This document shows positions 1 to 7,045 of a stretch of 29,095 bases of DNA, in pieces. Each line of letters starts with the position of its first letter. Position 1 is the first letter of the stretch. Location: NCBI GenBank assembly GCA_043759595.1, contig JAYVLG010000020.1, forward strand, positions 1 through 29,095, read 5' to 3'. The notes beneath the pieces are model-generated. The model did not search any database, was not told the DNA's origin, and saw only the letters and a program-made list of their open reading frames with translations. Origin of the DNA: Sulfurirhabdus sp043759595 (lineage in GTDB: Bacteria > Pseudomonadota > Gammaproteobacteria > Burkholderiales > SMCO01). The translations under genes and the position numbers were made by a program.

Positions 1-9
1 CAAGCTGAT

Positions 10-552
10 TCATGTCGCCTTCGGTGTGCTTAAATCAGGAAAATATTTCGATCCAACTTTGCATGGGGGTTGACTTGGATAACAGTATCTACGCGGGCTG
101 ACAACATCTTTCCAATATTGCTCCATCGATAGCAGTTGTCCGAAAGCAAATCCATACCCGGAGATTTCTCCATCGGCGCCGGGCAAACCGTCGCGAGACC
201 AGTCGCCGCCTTCGCTTTTGTTGAAGTATTCGGTGGAGCGCATGGATAGGGTGAATTCATTGGTTTCGTTATCGAACAGCAGTGTCGCGGAGAAGCCGCT
301 TGCAGTGTTAGCGAGGTGGTTGATGACGGTGTAGCGATTCAGGAATTCGGTCGCCTGGTTGGCGGTCATGCGGGTGGCGCCATCAAGGATGGGGGTGGTT
401 GGCTGATTTGCTGGAATTAAATAGTTGTTACTTCCAAGATTCAGGCGAGCCATTTGAGCTTCCGGCCTCAAGGTTGCCCAGTCGTCTAAATAGGATTCCG
501 CCGCCATCTGTTGCAACACAAAGTCATACCAAGTCTTGATGTTTGTGCTCAT
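10..552 (-). CDS. N-terminal piece of a lipase-like (RTX-associated) hydrolase, copy 1
   Basis: The 180-residue product starts MSTNIKTWYDFVLQQMAAES and carries the pattern SGFSATL, FRST-like MRSTEY, GGDW, RDGLPG and GFAFGQL. From memory this resembles the N-terminal alpha/beta-hydrolase region of large secreted calcium-binding (RTX-type) proteins, in which a GYSLGGH-type nucleophile motif follows soon after. Here the reading frame ends before any such motif, so no catalytic serine is present and enzyme activity is unlikely. The start overlaps the stop of the upstream lipoprotein by four bases (ATGA), implying translational coupling. Residues 1-22 and about 58-152 nearly match the second copy at 2531-3004, while the segment around residues 23-57 differs. 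The last 28 residues, after SPRR, are unlike the second copy. The family assignment is tentative; the truncation is an inference from missing motifs. Confidence 0.5.
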   Translation of the reverse strand: MSTNIKTWYDFVLQQMAAESYLDDWATLRPEAQMARLNLGSNNYLIPANQPTTPILDGATRMTANQATEFLNRYTVINHLANTASGFSATLLFDNETNEFTLSMRSTEYFNKSEGGDWSRDGLPGADGEISGYGFAFGQLLSMEQYWKDVVSPRRYCYPSQPPCKVGSKYFPDLSTPKAT

Positions 553-1457
553 TTCTTTTCCCCTTTAGTTTTGGCCACGGGTTTTAGAACGGTTGCCGTG
601 AAATTGTCGTTTGAATCTTTTGATGGCAGCAGCCTGCAAGGTGTACTCTGCATGGGCAGCACAGAATGCGGCTGCAAAAATTTCAGTCGACTAAATCTGC
701 GCCGGAAAGCTAGCACCTCATTGGTTTTGAGGTCTTGGATAATTATTTCGTCACCCACAATTCCAAGCTCACGGTTCTCTAGCGGCGATTTTCTGAATGT
801 ATAACCATAACGCGCATTGGATTCTTTGACTGTGTAATGCCCAAGGCCAAATGGTGGCACTTTATAAGGCAGTTTTGGATCGACATAATAATGAACCAAC
901 TGCGTTACCGTTTTTGTTCCTGGAACTAACTCAATCGCATCTACGTATTCATAGATTCCATTGATTGGTGCAACGAAATATCCGGGGGATAGCCAACCGT
1001 ATTCCTCCCATAGGGGGATGCTCCCTATTTGGGGTTGTGGCCGCATGATTTTTATTCCCTCCACCCCATCCACCGTCCGAAACACAAAATCCCCCTCCTC
1101 CTTCTCGCACAACTCCTTGAAGTAGCTCTCTGCGCTCATGCCGGATTGATACTTCACTTTCGGCGTGCCGTGCGGCGCAGGCAGTTTGATCGAATAGGCA
1201 AAGCGCCCTTCTTCCATCGCCAATGGGTCGGCAGGTTTGATCTTGAGGATGTCGCAGTCGGTGACGTATTTCTTTCTGAGGGAGTCCGGGTCTTTTTCAT
1301 CCAGGTATGGACCCATTTTGTCTTTTTTGCACTGTGCATCGATCTCCGCCATGATGTCGCGGAACTGCTGGCCGACGGTTGTTGCGCAACCGGTGATTGG
1401 CAGACTTAACATGGCAAGCAATAATGTGTTAAATACGGTGGTTCGTAGATTGATCAT
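549..1457 (-). CDS. Lipoprotein, copy 1 (candidate immunity-type protein)
   Basis: The 302-residue product has a lipoprotein signal peptide: a short basic start, a hydrophobic stretch and the lipobox ITGC with the modified Cys at residue 24, so it should be membrane-anchored in the periplasm. No known domain is recognised. It is paired with a paralogue at 3001-3906. The first ~133 residues are almost identical between the two, whereas the rest is only moderately similar, so the two proteins share a frame and differ in the C-terminal half. The gene overlaps the frameshifted small ORF before it (ATGA at 1454-1457) and the hydrolase fragment after it (ATGA at 549-552). A conserved N-terminus with a variable C-terminus next to a hydrolase resembles immunity lipoproteins of toxin systems, but this function is inference only. 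Confidence 0.75.
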   Translation of the reverse strand: MINLRTTVFNTLLLAMLSLPITGCATTVGQQFRDIMAEIDAQCKKDKMGPYLDEKDPDSLRKKYVTDCDILKIKPADPLAMEEGRFAYSIKLPAPHGTPKVKYQSGMSAESYFKELCEKEEGDFVFRTVDGVEGIKIMRPQPQIGSIPLWEEYGWLSPGYFVAPINGIYEYVDAIELVPGTKTVTQLVHYYVDPKLPYKVPPFGLGHYTVKESNARYGYTFRKSPLENRELGIVGDEIIIQDLKTNEVLAFRRRFSRLKFLQPHSVLPMQSTPCRLLPSKDSNDNFTATVLKPVAKTKGEKK

Positions 1458-1740
1458 ACGTCTTTCCTCTGAATTGATTTTACATAGTCCACATAATTCA
1501 CAGCTTGCCCACGCTTGTAAAAGTGCCGGGGTAAGCCTTCGTGCGTTGCAGCGTGCTCGGGTTTTCGATTATCTGGCGCATGATGTTACTGGTATTACCC
1601 ATCAGTGGCTCGACCCCACAACTGCTTGGGTTGTCGGCTGTAACCGTATTAATCGCATCCAGCACGTGCAGGTTAGGTTGCCAGCCCCAGTATCCAAAGT
1701 TATTTTCCACAACTGCCCTCATTTGTATTTTTGTTTTCAC
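1454..1740 (-). pseudogene. Frameshifted small ORF upstream of lipoprotein, copy 1
   Basis: From a GTG start at 1740 (GGA a few bases upstream) the frame reads VKTKIQMRAVVENN and runs 80 residues to a stop at 1498. Comparison with the second copy (3903-4189) shows a one-base deletion here in the run ttttAcaag near 1509 (the other copy has ttttAAcaag). Restoring it lets the protein continue with YPGTFNKHGQ-like residues through NYVDYVKSIQRKD and end in a TGA that overlaps the lipoprotein ATG. The segment is 287 bases, one short of 96 codons. The family is not recognised; a conserved patch is GYWGWQPNL. The frameshift is seen by comparing copies; that the longer form is ancestral is inferred from the ATGA coupling. 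Confidence 0.55.
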
Positions 1741-1770
1741 AATCTTCCATCAATCCGCTTAATGCCCACG

Positions 1771-1930
1771 TCACATCCCCACCGGCTGCTTCACACCCCG
1801 CACCACCGGCTTTAACAAACCACTGATCACTGCCTGATATTGCCTGAGGGATTGCTGCACTTCGTACTGTTCCACAATGGTCTGCCGCGCTGCCTGCCGG
1901 ATAGATTGCATGCGATCCGGGTGCGCCAGC
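1771..1930 (-). pseudogene. C-terminal fragment of GT4 glycosyltransferase
   Basis: The last ~50 codons (from HPDRMQSIRQAARQ to KQPVGM) match the C-terminus of the glycosyltransferase at 4220-5278 with a handful of substitutions. Similarity stops at about 1923, and a REP hairpin of the RAYT unit begins at 1934. The open frame continues through the REP into the transposase end, giving a chimeric ORF up to 2022 that is unlikely to be a real gene. The fragment lies 30 bases before the small ORF, the same spacing as in the other copy, so it belongs to the duplicated cassette. Confidence 0.8.
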
Positions 1931-1933
1931 TCG

Positions 1934-1960
1934 CGTAGGTTGGGCTGCCAAGCCCAACAT
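1934..1960 (+). repeat. REP hairpin with GTAG foot (3-prime side of RAYT gene)
   Basis: A GTAG tetranucleotide at 1935-1938 is followed by GTTGGGCT (1939-1946), a short loop and AGCCCAAC (1951-1958). This matches the layout of REP sequences recognised by RAYT proteins, a GTAG foot 5-prime of an imperfect hairpin. It lies in inverted orientation to the REP at 2513-2545. Confidence 0.8.
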
Positions 1961-1966
1961 TTCCAT

Positions 1967-2497
1967 TTATTCGCCAAACCTTCCATCTTCTTCTGATTTC
2001 TCGTGAACACCCCAATCCGCATTCAGCCATCCCATAAGGATATAACGGTGAATACTTGAATATGGCCAGTCGCTTGCGCGTTCAACATACCCGTGCTTGA
2101 CCGGGTTGTAATGGATGTAATCCACATGGGCTTGCAAATCCTGCTCATCCCGAATCTGATGTTCCCAATATCGTCGTTGCCATATTCCCCGCTCACGCTT
2201 TGCAACCCGGCTTGCCCGGATGCGCTCCTCCTTCGGTAATCCACGGGAAAAATTGGCTTTGATCAGAGACCAGCGTAGCGGGAAGTCCGCATCATCCGGC
2301 GGCAAACGCCAGATAGAGTGAAGATGATTGGGCAAAACAACCATGGCTTCAATTTCAAAGGGGTGGCGTTGCCTCACTTTAGCAACGATCTCCCTCAATC
2401 GGTCCACATGCTCAATCAGCAAAGCGCTTTTGCGCTCTGCCAAGGCAAGGGTGAAGAAATAGGTTCCACCTGCACTGTTTGCTCTGCGATAACGCAT
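1967..2497 (-). CDS. REP-associated tyrosine transposase (RAYT)
   Basis: The 176-residue product is a Y1 single-strand transposase of the IS200/IS605-like RAYT group. It shows the HUH metal site as NHLH (residues 57-60, after VVLP) and a tyrosine motif DYIHYNPVKHG with the likely catalytic Tyr127. Length and the C-terminal DWPYSS motif fit the family. RAYTs are domesticated transposases that cleave and join REP DNA. The gene is flanked by REP hairpins within about 35 bases on each side, with GTAG feet pointing outward, so gene and REPs form one unit. No defect is visible and the protein looks intact. It lies exactly at the junction between the two cassette copies. Confidence 0.93.
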   Translation of the reverse strand: MRYRRANSAGGTYFFTLALAERKSALLIEHVDRLREIVAKVRQRHPFEIEAMVVLPNHLHSIWRLPPDDADFPLRWSLIKANFSRGLPKEERIRASRVAKRERGIWQRRYWEHQIRDEQDLQAHVDYIHYNPVKHGYVERASDWPYSSIHRYILMGWLNADWGVHEKSEEDGRFGE

Positions 2498-2512
2498 GTC
2501 ATGTACTTCTTT

Positions 2513-2545
2513 TGTTGGGCTTCATTTCATTCAGCCCAACCTACG
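2513..2545 (-). repeat. REP hairpin with GTAG foot (5-prime side of RAYT gene)
   Basis: Read on the minus strand, GTAG (2541-2544) precedes GTTGGGCT (2533-2540), an 11-base loop and AGCCCAAC (2514-2521). It is the partner of the REP at 1934-1960, with the same stem and a longer loop. Its edge coincides with the end of homology of the second cassette, so the hydrolase reading frame runs into it and stops. Confidence 0.8.
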
Positions 2546-3004
2546 CGGGCTGACAACATCTTTCCAATATTGCTCCATCGATAGCAGTTGCCCGAAAGCA
2601 AATCCATACCCGGAGATTTCTCCATCGGCGCCAGGCAAACCGTCGCGCGACCAGTCGCCTCCTTCGCTTTTGTTGAAGTATTCTGTGGAGCGCATGGAAA
2701 GGGTGAATTCATTGGTTTCGTTATCGAACAGCAGTGTCGCGGAGAAGCCGCTTGCAGTGTTAGCGAGGTGGTTGACGACGGTGTAGCGATTCAGGAATTC
2801 GGTCGCCTGGTTGGCGGTCATGTGGGTCGCGCCGTCTAGAATGTCTTTAGTCGGCAGGTTATCTGGATTTAAATAATTATTACTCCCGAGATTCAAACGC
2901 GCTTTTTTGACATCGTCCGTCAAACTATTCCAATCATTCAGATAAGATTCCGCAGCCATTTGCTGCAATACAAAGTCGTACCAAGTTTGAATAGTTGTGC
3001 TCAT
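2531..3004 (-). pseudogene. N-terminal piece of lipase-like hydrolase, copy 2, cut by REP
   Basis: The 157-residue frame is the paralogue of the protein at 10-552: the same MST-start, TWYDFVLQQMAAES, SGFSATL, GGDW and GFAFGQL segments. It ends two codons after SPRR because the frame enters the REP hairpin at 2541 and stops. As in copy 1, the region that would hold the nucleophile Ser of the hydrolase fold is absent. The start codon overlaps the lipoprotein stop by four bases (3001-3004). It is almost certainly a truncated remnant, although it could still be translated. Confidence 0.6.
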
Positions 3005-3906
3005 TTTGCATACACCTTAGCTTGTGTGGAAGGTTTGAGAATTTTTGCGATAAATTTGTCATTCAAGTTTTCATTTAGCAATCTGCATGGTGTTCCCCGC
3101 ATAAGTTGAGCAGATTTATGAACAACAAAATTCAGCCTGCTAAACCTACGCCGAAAGGCCATAACTTCATTATTTGAAAGATCAATAATGATTAGTTCAC
3201 GACCAATGATTCCAAGCTCCCGGTTTTCCAGAGGTGAATTTCTGAAAGTGAATCCGTAATGGGCATCTGATTGTTTGATTGGATAATGTGCTTTCCCATA
3301 AAGTGGTACGTTGGGGGGCAGTTTTGGATCAACCGAATAATGAATCAATTGTGTATCCGACTGCGAACCTGAAATCAGTTCAACCGCATCAACGTATTGG
3401 TATATCCCATTGGTTGCATCTATAAAATACCCTGGGGGCGTACCTTCCGCCTCGTTCCACAATGGGACACTGGTATCCTTCGGTAGCGGTCGCATAATTT
3501 TGATCCCATCCACTCCATCCACGGTGCGAAATACAAAATCCCCCTCCTCCTTCTCGCACAACTCCTTGAAGTAGCTCTCCGCACTCACCCCAGGCTGGTA
3601 CTTAACTTTCGGCTTGTCATGCGGCGTAGGCAGTTTGATGGAATAAGCAAAGCGACCTTCTTCCGTTGCCAGCGGGTCGGCGGGTTTGATCTTGAGGATG
3701 TCGCAGTCAGTGACGTATTTTTTTCTGTGGGAGTCCGGATCTTTTTCATCCAGGTACGGCCCCATCTTGTCTTTTTTACACTGCGCATCGATCTCCGCCA
3801 TGATGTCGCGGAACTGCTGGCCGACGGTTGTTGCGCAACCGGTGATTGGCAGACTTAACATGGCAAGCAATAATATGTTAAATACGGTGGTTCGTAGATT
3901 GATCAT
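3001..3906 (-). CDS. Lipoprotein, copy 2 (candidate immunity-type protein)
   Basis: 301 residues with signal peptide and lipobox ITGC (Cys24). The first ~133 residues differ from copy 1 at about ten positions; after IKIMRP the two diverge, with conserved islands such as SPLENRELGI and RRRFSRL. The frame is intact. It starts in ATGA overlap with the small ORF (3903-3906) and ends in ATGA overlap with the hydrolase fragment. The uneven divergence suggests segment exchange or selection on the C-terminal half, as in immunity proteins matched to variable toxins. No domain family is recognised and the role is inferred. Confidence 0.75.
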   Translation of the reverse strand: MINLRTTVFNILLLAMLSLPITGCATTVGQQFRDIMAEIDAQCKKDKMGPYLDEKDPDSHRKKYVTDCDILKIKPADPLATEEGRFAYSIKLPTPHDKPKVKYQPGVSAESYFKELCEKEEGDFVFRTVDGVDGIKIMRPLPKDTSVPLWNEAEGTPPGYFIDATNGIYQYVDAVELISGSQSDTQLIHYSVDPKLPPNVPLYGKAHYPIKQSDAHYGFTFRNSPLENRELGIIGRELIIIDLSNNEVMAFRRRFSRLNFVVHKSAQLMRGTPCRLLNENLNDKFIAKILKPSTQAKVYAK

Positions 3907-4189
3907 ATGTCTTTCCTCTGAATTGATTTTACATAGTCCACATAATTCACAGCTTGCCCATGCTTGTTAAAAGTGCCGGGGTAAGCCATTGCGCATTGCA
4001 GCGTGCTGGGGTCTTCGATACTTGGCGTATGATGTTGCGGGTATTGTCTTTCAGTGACTCAACCCCACAACCGTTTGGGTTGACGGCTGTAACAGTGTTA
4101 ATCGTATCCATTTCACGCAGGTAAGGTTGCCAACCCCAACATCCCAAGTTATTTTCCACAACTTCCCTCACTTGTATTTTTGTTTTCAC
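3903..4189 (-). pseudogene. Frameshifted small ORF upstream of lipoprotein, copy 2
   Basis: From a GTG start at 4189 the frame reads VKTKIQVREVVENN and ends after 80 residues at 3947. Relative to copy 1 it lacks one base near 4014 (copy 1 has CAGATAATCG on the coding strand, this copy CAAGTATCG). After that point the original frame continues in another phase as EDPSTLQ, then YPGTFNKHGQAVNYVDYVK, and stops in a TGA overlapping the lipoprotein ATG at 3904-3906. The segment is again 287 bases. The two copies are thus broken by different single-base losses. The product family is unknown. Confidence 0.55.
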
Positions 4190-4219
4190 AATCTTCCATC
4201 AATCTGCTTAATACCCACA

Positions 4220-5278
4220 TCACATACCTACCGGCTGCTTCACGGCCTGCACCACCGGCCTTAACAACCCACTAATCACTACTTGGTATTGCATGAGGGA
4301 TTGCTGCACTTCGTATTGTTCCACTATGGTCTGCCGCGCTGCCTGCCGGATAGATTGCATGCGGTCCGGGTGGGTGAGTACTTTATCTACCGCATCCGCT
4401 ATCTGTTGCGGCGAGAAGAAGTCCACCAATAGCCCATTCTTGCCGTGTTGCAGCACTTCCCGCACCGGGGCGGTATCTGATCCGATCACCAGGCACCCTG
4501 CTGCCATGGCTTCGAGCATGGACCAGGAGAGCACAAAAGGGACGGTGAGATAGATGTGGGCGGTGGAGACTTGCAGCAGCGCCAGATAGTGGGCGTAGGG
4601 GGTTTTACCCAGGAAGTGCACCCGGTTCGGGTCGACGCTGATTTCCTGCAGCAGCTTTTCCCGGTAGGTTTGGTTGTTGGGTAGTCTATGGCCATAGCTG
4701 ACTTCATCTCCACCCACGATGACGATCTGGCTGTTGGGGTGACGCCGACAGATTTCAGGCACGGCACGCATGAACTGATGGAACCCGCGGTAGGGCTCCA
4801 GATTGCGAGAAACGTAAGTGATGACTGGGTCTTGCTGGGTTAATGCTTTGCCGTTGGGCAGGGTGAAGGTTTGGCCGGGTAATGGCTTGACAATACGGGT
4901 ATCGATGCCTTCATGTATCTGGGTGATTTTGTGTTGATAGGCTTGTGGGTGCAGCTGCATTTGCCACTGGGTAGGGCTGATACCGGCATCGCAGGTTTCC
5001 AGGTTGAGCAGATGCAGTGCGTTGCGGGTGCGAATACGGGTGCGAATACGGGTGCGGCCATCCAGGCTTAAGGGGTATTCCGGGTCGAAGTTGGCATCGG
5101 CACCCTCGGCATGGTAATAGAATTCAAAGTGACTGAGCAGGGGGGTATCCGGGTAGATGTCTTTGACGTACAGCGCTTCTCCCCAGCCGGGATGGGCGAT
5201 GATGATGTCTGGTACAAAGCTTTTTGTTTTGAATAGGAACTTCGCCATAATGTTTTGCGACTTGAATCGTGAAGCCAT
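4220..5278 (-). CDS. GT4-type glycosyltransferase, probably N-terminally truncated
   Basis: The 352-residue product belongs to the GT-B fold glycosyltransferase family 4. It has VPDIIIAHPGWGE, FEFYYHAEGAD, an HEGID motif, the TYVSRNLEPYRGF segment and the nucleotide-sugar site SWSMLEAMAAGCLVIGSDT followed by PVREVL and NGLLVDFF. Family members I recall begin about 70-100 residues earlier with an HQNFPGQF-like Rossmann start. Here the frame begins only about 20 residues before VPDII and the upstream DNA is AT-rich with no continuation, so the first part of the acceptor domain seems lost. A 12-bp tandem repeat adds a repeated RTRI near residues 75-86. Likely role if functional: transfer of a sugar to a surface or secreted glycan. 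The 3-prime end is duplicated at 1771-1930. Confidence 0.8.
   Translation of the reverse strand: MASRFKSQNIMAKFLFKTKSFVPDIIIAHPGWGEALYVKDIYPDTPLLSHFEFYYHAEGADANFDPEYPLSLDGRTRIRTRIRTRNALHLLNLETCDAGISPTQWQMQLHPQAYQHKITQIHEGIDTRIVKPLPGQTFTLPNGKALTQQDPVITYVSRNLEPYRGFHQFMRAVPEICRRHPNSQIVIVGGDEVSYGHRLPNNQTYREKLLQEISVDPNRVHFLGKTPYAHYLALLQVSTAHIYLTVPFVLSWSMLEAMAAGCLVIGSDTAPVREVLQHGKNGLLVDFFSPQQIADAVDKVLTHPDRMQSIRQAARQTIVEQYEVQQSLMQYQVVISGLLRPVVQAVKQPVGM
5025..5057 (-). repeat. 12-bp tandem repeat inside glycosyltransferase gene
   Basis: CGGGTGCGAATA occurs twice in a row (5025-5036, 5037-5048) and a third time partially (5049-5057). It keeps the frame and encodes repeats of Arg-Thr-Arg-Ile. It sits between FDPEYPLSLDG and NALHLLNLE. 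Confidence 0.85.
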
Positions 5279-5720
5279 TTTGAATGATGTTTTTATTGTA
5301 ATTATGTCAATGTAATTAATTGATTCTATATGCTTATTATTTTACCTGCAAGCTTAAGGGTGAAACTAACCCATTTCAGATTTTAAGCGGGTGCCAACGC
5401 TATGTAGGTCACTAAAGTGAATAGGTATTTGCTCTGGAGGAAATATTGAGTGTTTGTTCATGGCGCGTTAAAAACTGACAGGGCTGGTTTGAATTGCTGC
5501 TACGCGCCATGTTGGCCAACATGGTTAAAATTAAAATACCCCTTGAAAATGCCAGTCCTTTTAACTTGTAGCTTCAATTCCCGACCGGCTGTATAGCTTT
5601 TTACCATTAACGATCAATAAGCCAGTTAAAGGCAGAATCTTCCTTAAAATATTTCCATGCAACATTCCCCCTGCGGCATGATAAAATAATCCTTTTTCAG
5701 TTTTTTGGAACCCCTTTACT
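5279..5720. other. 442-bp divergent intergenic region before glyA
   Basis: AT-rich stretch between the minus-strand glycosyltransferase and plus-strand glyA. It holds a strong ribosome site GGAGG (5436-5440) five bases before a TTG that opens an 11-codon frame (5446-5478), a 10-bp inverted repeat (5459-5468 with 5502-5511) and a perfect 16-bp palindrome (5508-5523). A possible glyA -10 box TAAAAT lies at 5682-5687 with no good -35. No known riboswitch was recognised. Confidence 0.5.
5459..5523. repeat. Hairpin and overlapping palindrome CATGTTGGCCAACATG
   Basis: CATGGCGCGT at 5459-5468 pairs with ACGCGCCATG at 5502-5511. The last four bases are shared with a perfect palindrome, CATGTTGGCCAACATG, at 5508-5523. 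It could be a regulator operator, a repeat or a leader hairpin; the sequence alone does not decide. Confidence 0.6.
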
Positions 5721-6971
5721 ATGTTCAGCGCAAAACAGACCATTAAAAGCTTTGATCCCGAATTGTGGACCGCTATGGAGAATGAACGCCAGCGTCAGGA
5801 AGATCATATCGAACTGATCGCATCCGAAAATTACACCAGCTGTGCGGTGATGGAAGCCCAGGGTTCCGTGCTGACCAACAAGTATGCTGAAGGGTATCCC
5901 GGCAAGCGTTATTACGGTGGTTGTGAATACGTCGATGTGGCTGAACAATTGGCCATTGATCGTGTTAAAGCGCTGTTCGGTGCTGAATACGCCAACGTAC
6001 AGCCTCATTCTGGTTCGCAAGCGAATGCGGCGGTTTATTTTTCGGTGTTGAAGCCGGGTGACACTATTCTGGGGATGTCGCTGGCTCATGGCGGCCACTT
6101 GACCCATGGCGCCACAGTGAATTTTAGCGGCAAGATTTATAACGCGGTGACCTACGGCTTGCACCCGGAAACTGAAGCCATCGATTATGACGAGGTAGAG
6201 CGTCTGGCGTTAGAGCATAAGCCAAAGATGGTGGTAGCCGGTGCGTCTGCGTATTCTCTGGTAATCGACTGGAAGCGTTTTCGCGCTATAGCGGATAAAG
6301 TGGGTGCTTATTTATTTGTGGATATGGCGCATTATGCCGGTCTGATTGCTGCGGGTATGTACCCTAGTCCCGTCGGGATTGCTGATTTCGTGACCAGCAC
6401 GACCCATAAAACCCTGCGCGGACCGCGTGGCGGGATTATTCTGGCCAAGATTGAGCATGAAAAAGCCTTGAATTCAGCGATCTTCCCTGCGACCCAGGGC
6501 GGGCCACTGATGCACGTGATTGCGGCCAAGGCCATTGCATTCAAAGAAGCGGCCAGCCCTGAGTTCAAACTTTATCAAGAACAGGTGATCGATAACGCCC
6601 GCGTAATGGCAAAAGTGTTGCAGGAACGTGGCTTACGCATCGTTTCCGGTCGTACAGATTCACACCTGTTCCTGGTAGACCTGCGTTCGAAGAATATTAC
6701 CGGTAAGGAAGCAGAAGCGGCTCTGGGATTGGCCCATATCACCGTGAATAAGAACGCCATTCCAAACGATCCGCAAAAGCCCTTTGTCACCAGCGGTATT
6801 CGCATTGGTACGCCTGCCATGACAACACGGGGTTTCAGGGAAATTGAAGCGGAACAGTTGTCCAATCTGATTGCTGATGTGCTGGATGCGCCGACCGATG
6901 AGGCTGTTCTGGCTCGCGTGGCAAAGGAAGTAACCGCTATGTGCGCCAGGTTTCCGGTTTACGGTGCTTGA
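5721..6971 (+). CDS. glyA: Serine hydroxymethyltransferase
   Basis: Converts serine and tetrahydrofolate to glycine and 5,10-methylene-tetrahydrofolate, the main source of one-carbon units, in the cytoplasm with pyridoxal phosphate. The 416-residue length is normal. Diagnostic segments: ELIASENYTS near 31-40, KYAEGYPGKRYYGG at 54-67, HSGSQAN at 96-102, DMAHYAGLIAAG near 201-212, and STTHKTLRGPRGG with the PLP lysine at Lys230. The chosen ATG at 5721 gives the family N-terminus; its ribosome site is weak (TTGGA 13 bases upstream). It precedes nrdR by 74 bases in the same direction, an order common in proteobacteria. Confidence 0.98.
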   Translation: MFSAKQTIKSFDPELWTAMENERQRQEDHIELIASENYTSCAVMEAQGSVLTNKYAEGYPGKRYYGGCEYVDVAEQLAIDRVKALFGAEYANVQPHSGSQANAAVYFSVLKPGDTILGMSLAHGGHLTHGATVNFSGKIYNAVTYGLHPETEAIDYDEVERLALEHKPKMVVAGASAYSLVIDWKRFRAIADKVGAYLFVDMAHYAGLIAAGMYPSPVGIADFVTSTTHKTLRGPRGGIILAKIEHEKALNSAIFPATQGGPLMHVIAAKAIAFKEAASPEFKLYQEQVIDNARVMAKVLQERGLRIVSGRTDSHLFLVDLRSKNITGKEAEAALGLAHITVNKNAIPNDPQKPFVTSGIRIGTPAMTTRGFREIEAEQLSNLIADVLDAPTDEAVLARVAKEVTAMCARFPVYGA

Positions 6972-7045
6972 TTTTAACCGCGGGTTAGTAGTGTGCTGGC
7001 GAATTGCCAAATGACAATTTTATGTGCCACGTGGGTTAGCCGCAT

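Larger units (their letters stand above)
89..1923 (-). repeat. Cassette repeat, copy 1
   Basis: This stretch repeats 2541-4372 in the same orientation: glycosyltransferase 3-prime end, small ORF, lipoprotein, hydrolase fragment. Conservation is patchy. The hydrolase segment at 89-370 and the lipoprotein 5-prime half differ at only a few percent of bases, while the lipoprotein 3-prime half and residues 23-57 of the hydrolase are clearly diverged. This mosaic suggests an old duplication with later gene conversion or exchange of segments. Confidence 0.85.
1934..2545 (-). mobile_element. REP-RAYT-REP unit
   Basis: About 610 bp comprising the transposase gene bounded by two REP hairpins in inverted orientation. 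Compared with an uninterrupted arrangement, it takes the place of the rest of the hydrolase gene on one side and of the N-terminal part of the glycosyltransferase on the other. It may therefore have been involved in a rearrangement rather than a simple insertion. No target duplication was recognised. Confidence 0.75.
2541..4372 (-). repeat. Cassette repeat, copy 2
   Basis: Same-orientation repeat of 89-1923 (see that entry). This copy is joined at its right end to the longer glycosyltransferase gene and at its left end to the REP at 2513-2545. The pairing 1923/4372 is the last clearly matching position in the glycosyltransferase part. Confidence 0.85.

Noticed and set aside
1771..2022. 83-residue frame joining the RAYT end to the glycosyltransferase end
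   Set aside because: It crosses the REP hairpin and joins two unrelated gene ends; it is a by-product of the junction, not a gene.
5279..5720. Possible glycine or tetrahydrofolate riboswitch upstream of glyA
   Set aside because: No conserved core of either class could be recognised; only palindromes and a weak promoter are visible.
5561..5743. 60-residue minus-strand frame overlapping the glyA start
   Set aside because: No family resemblance, no ribosome site, and it overlaps the 5-prime end of glyA on the opposite strand.
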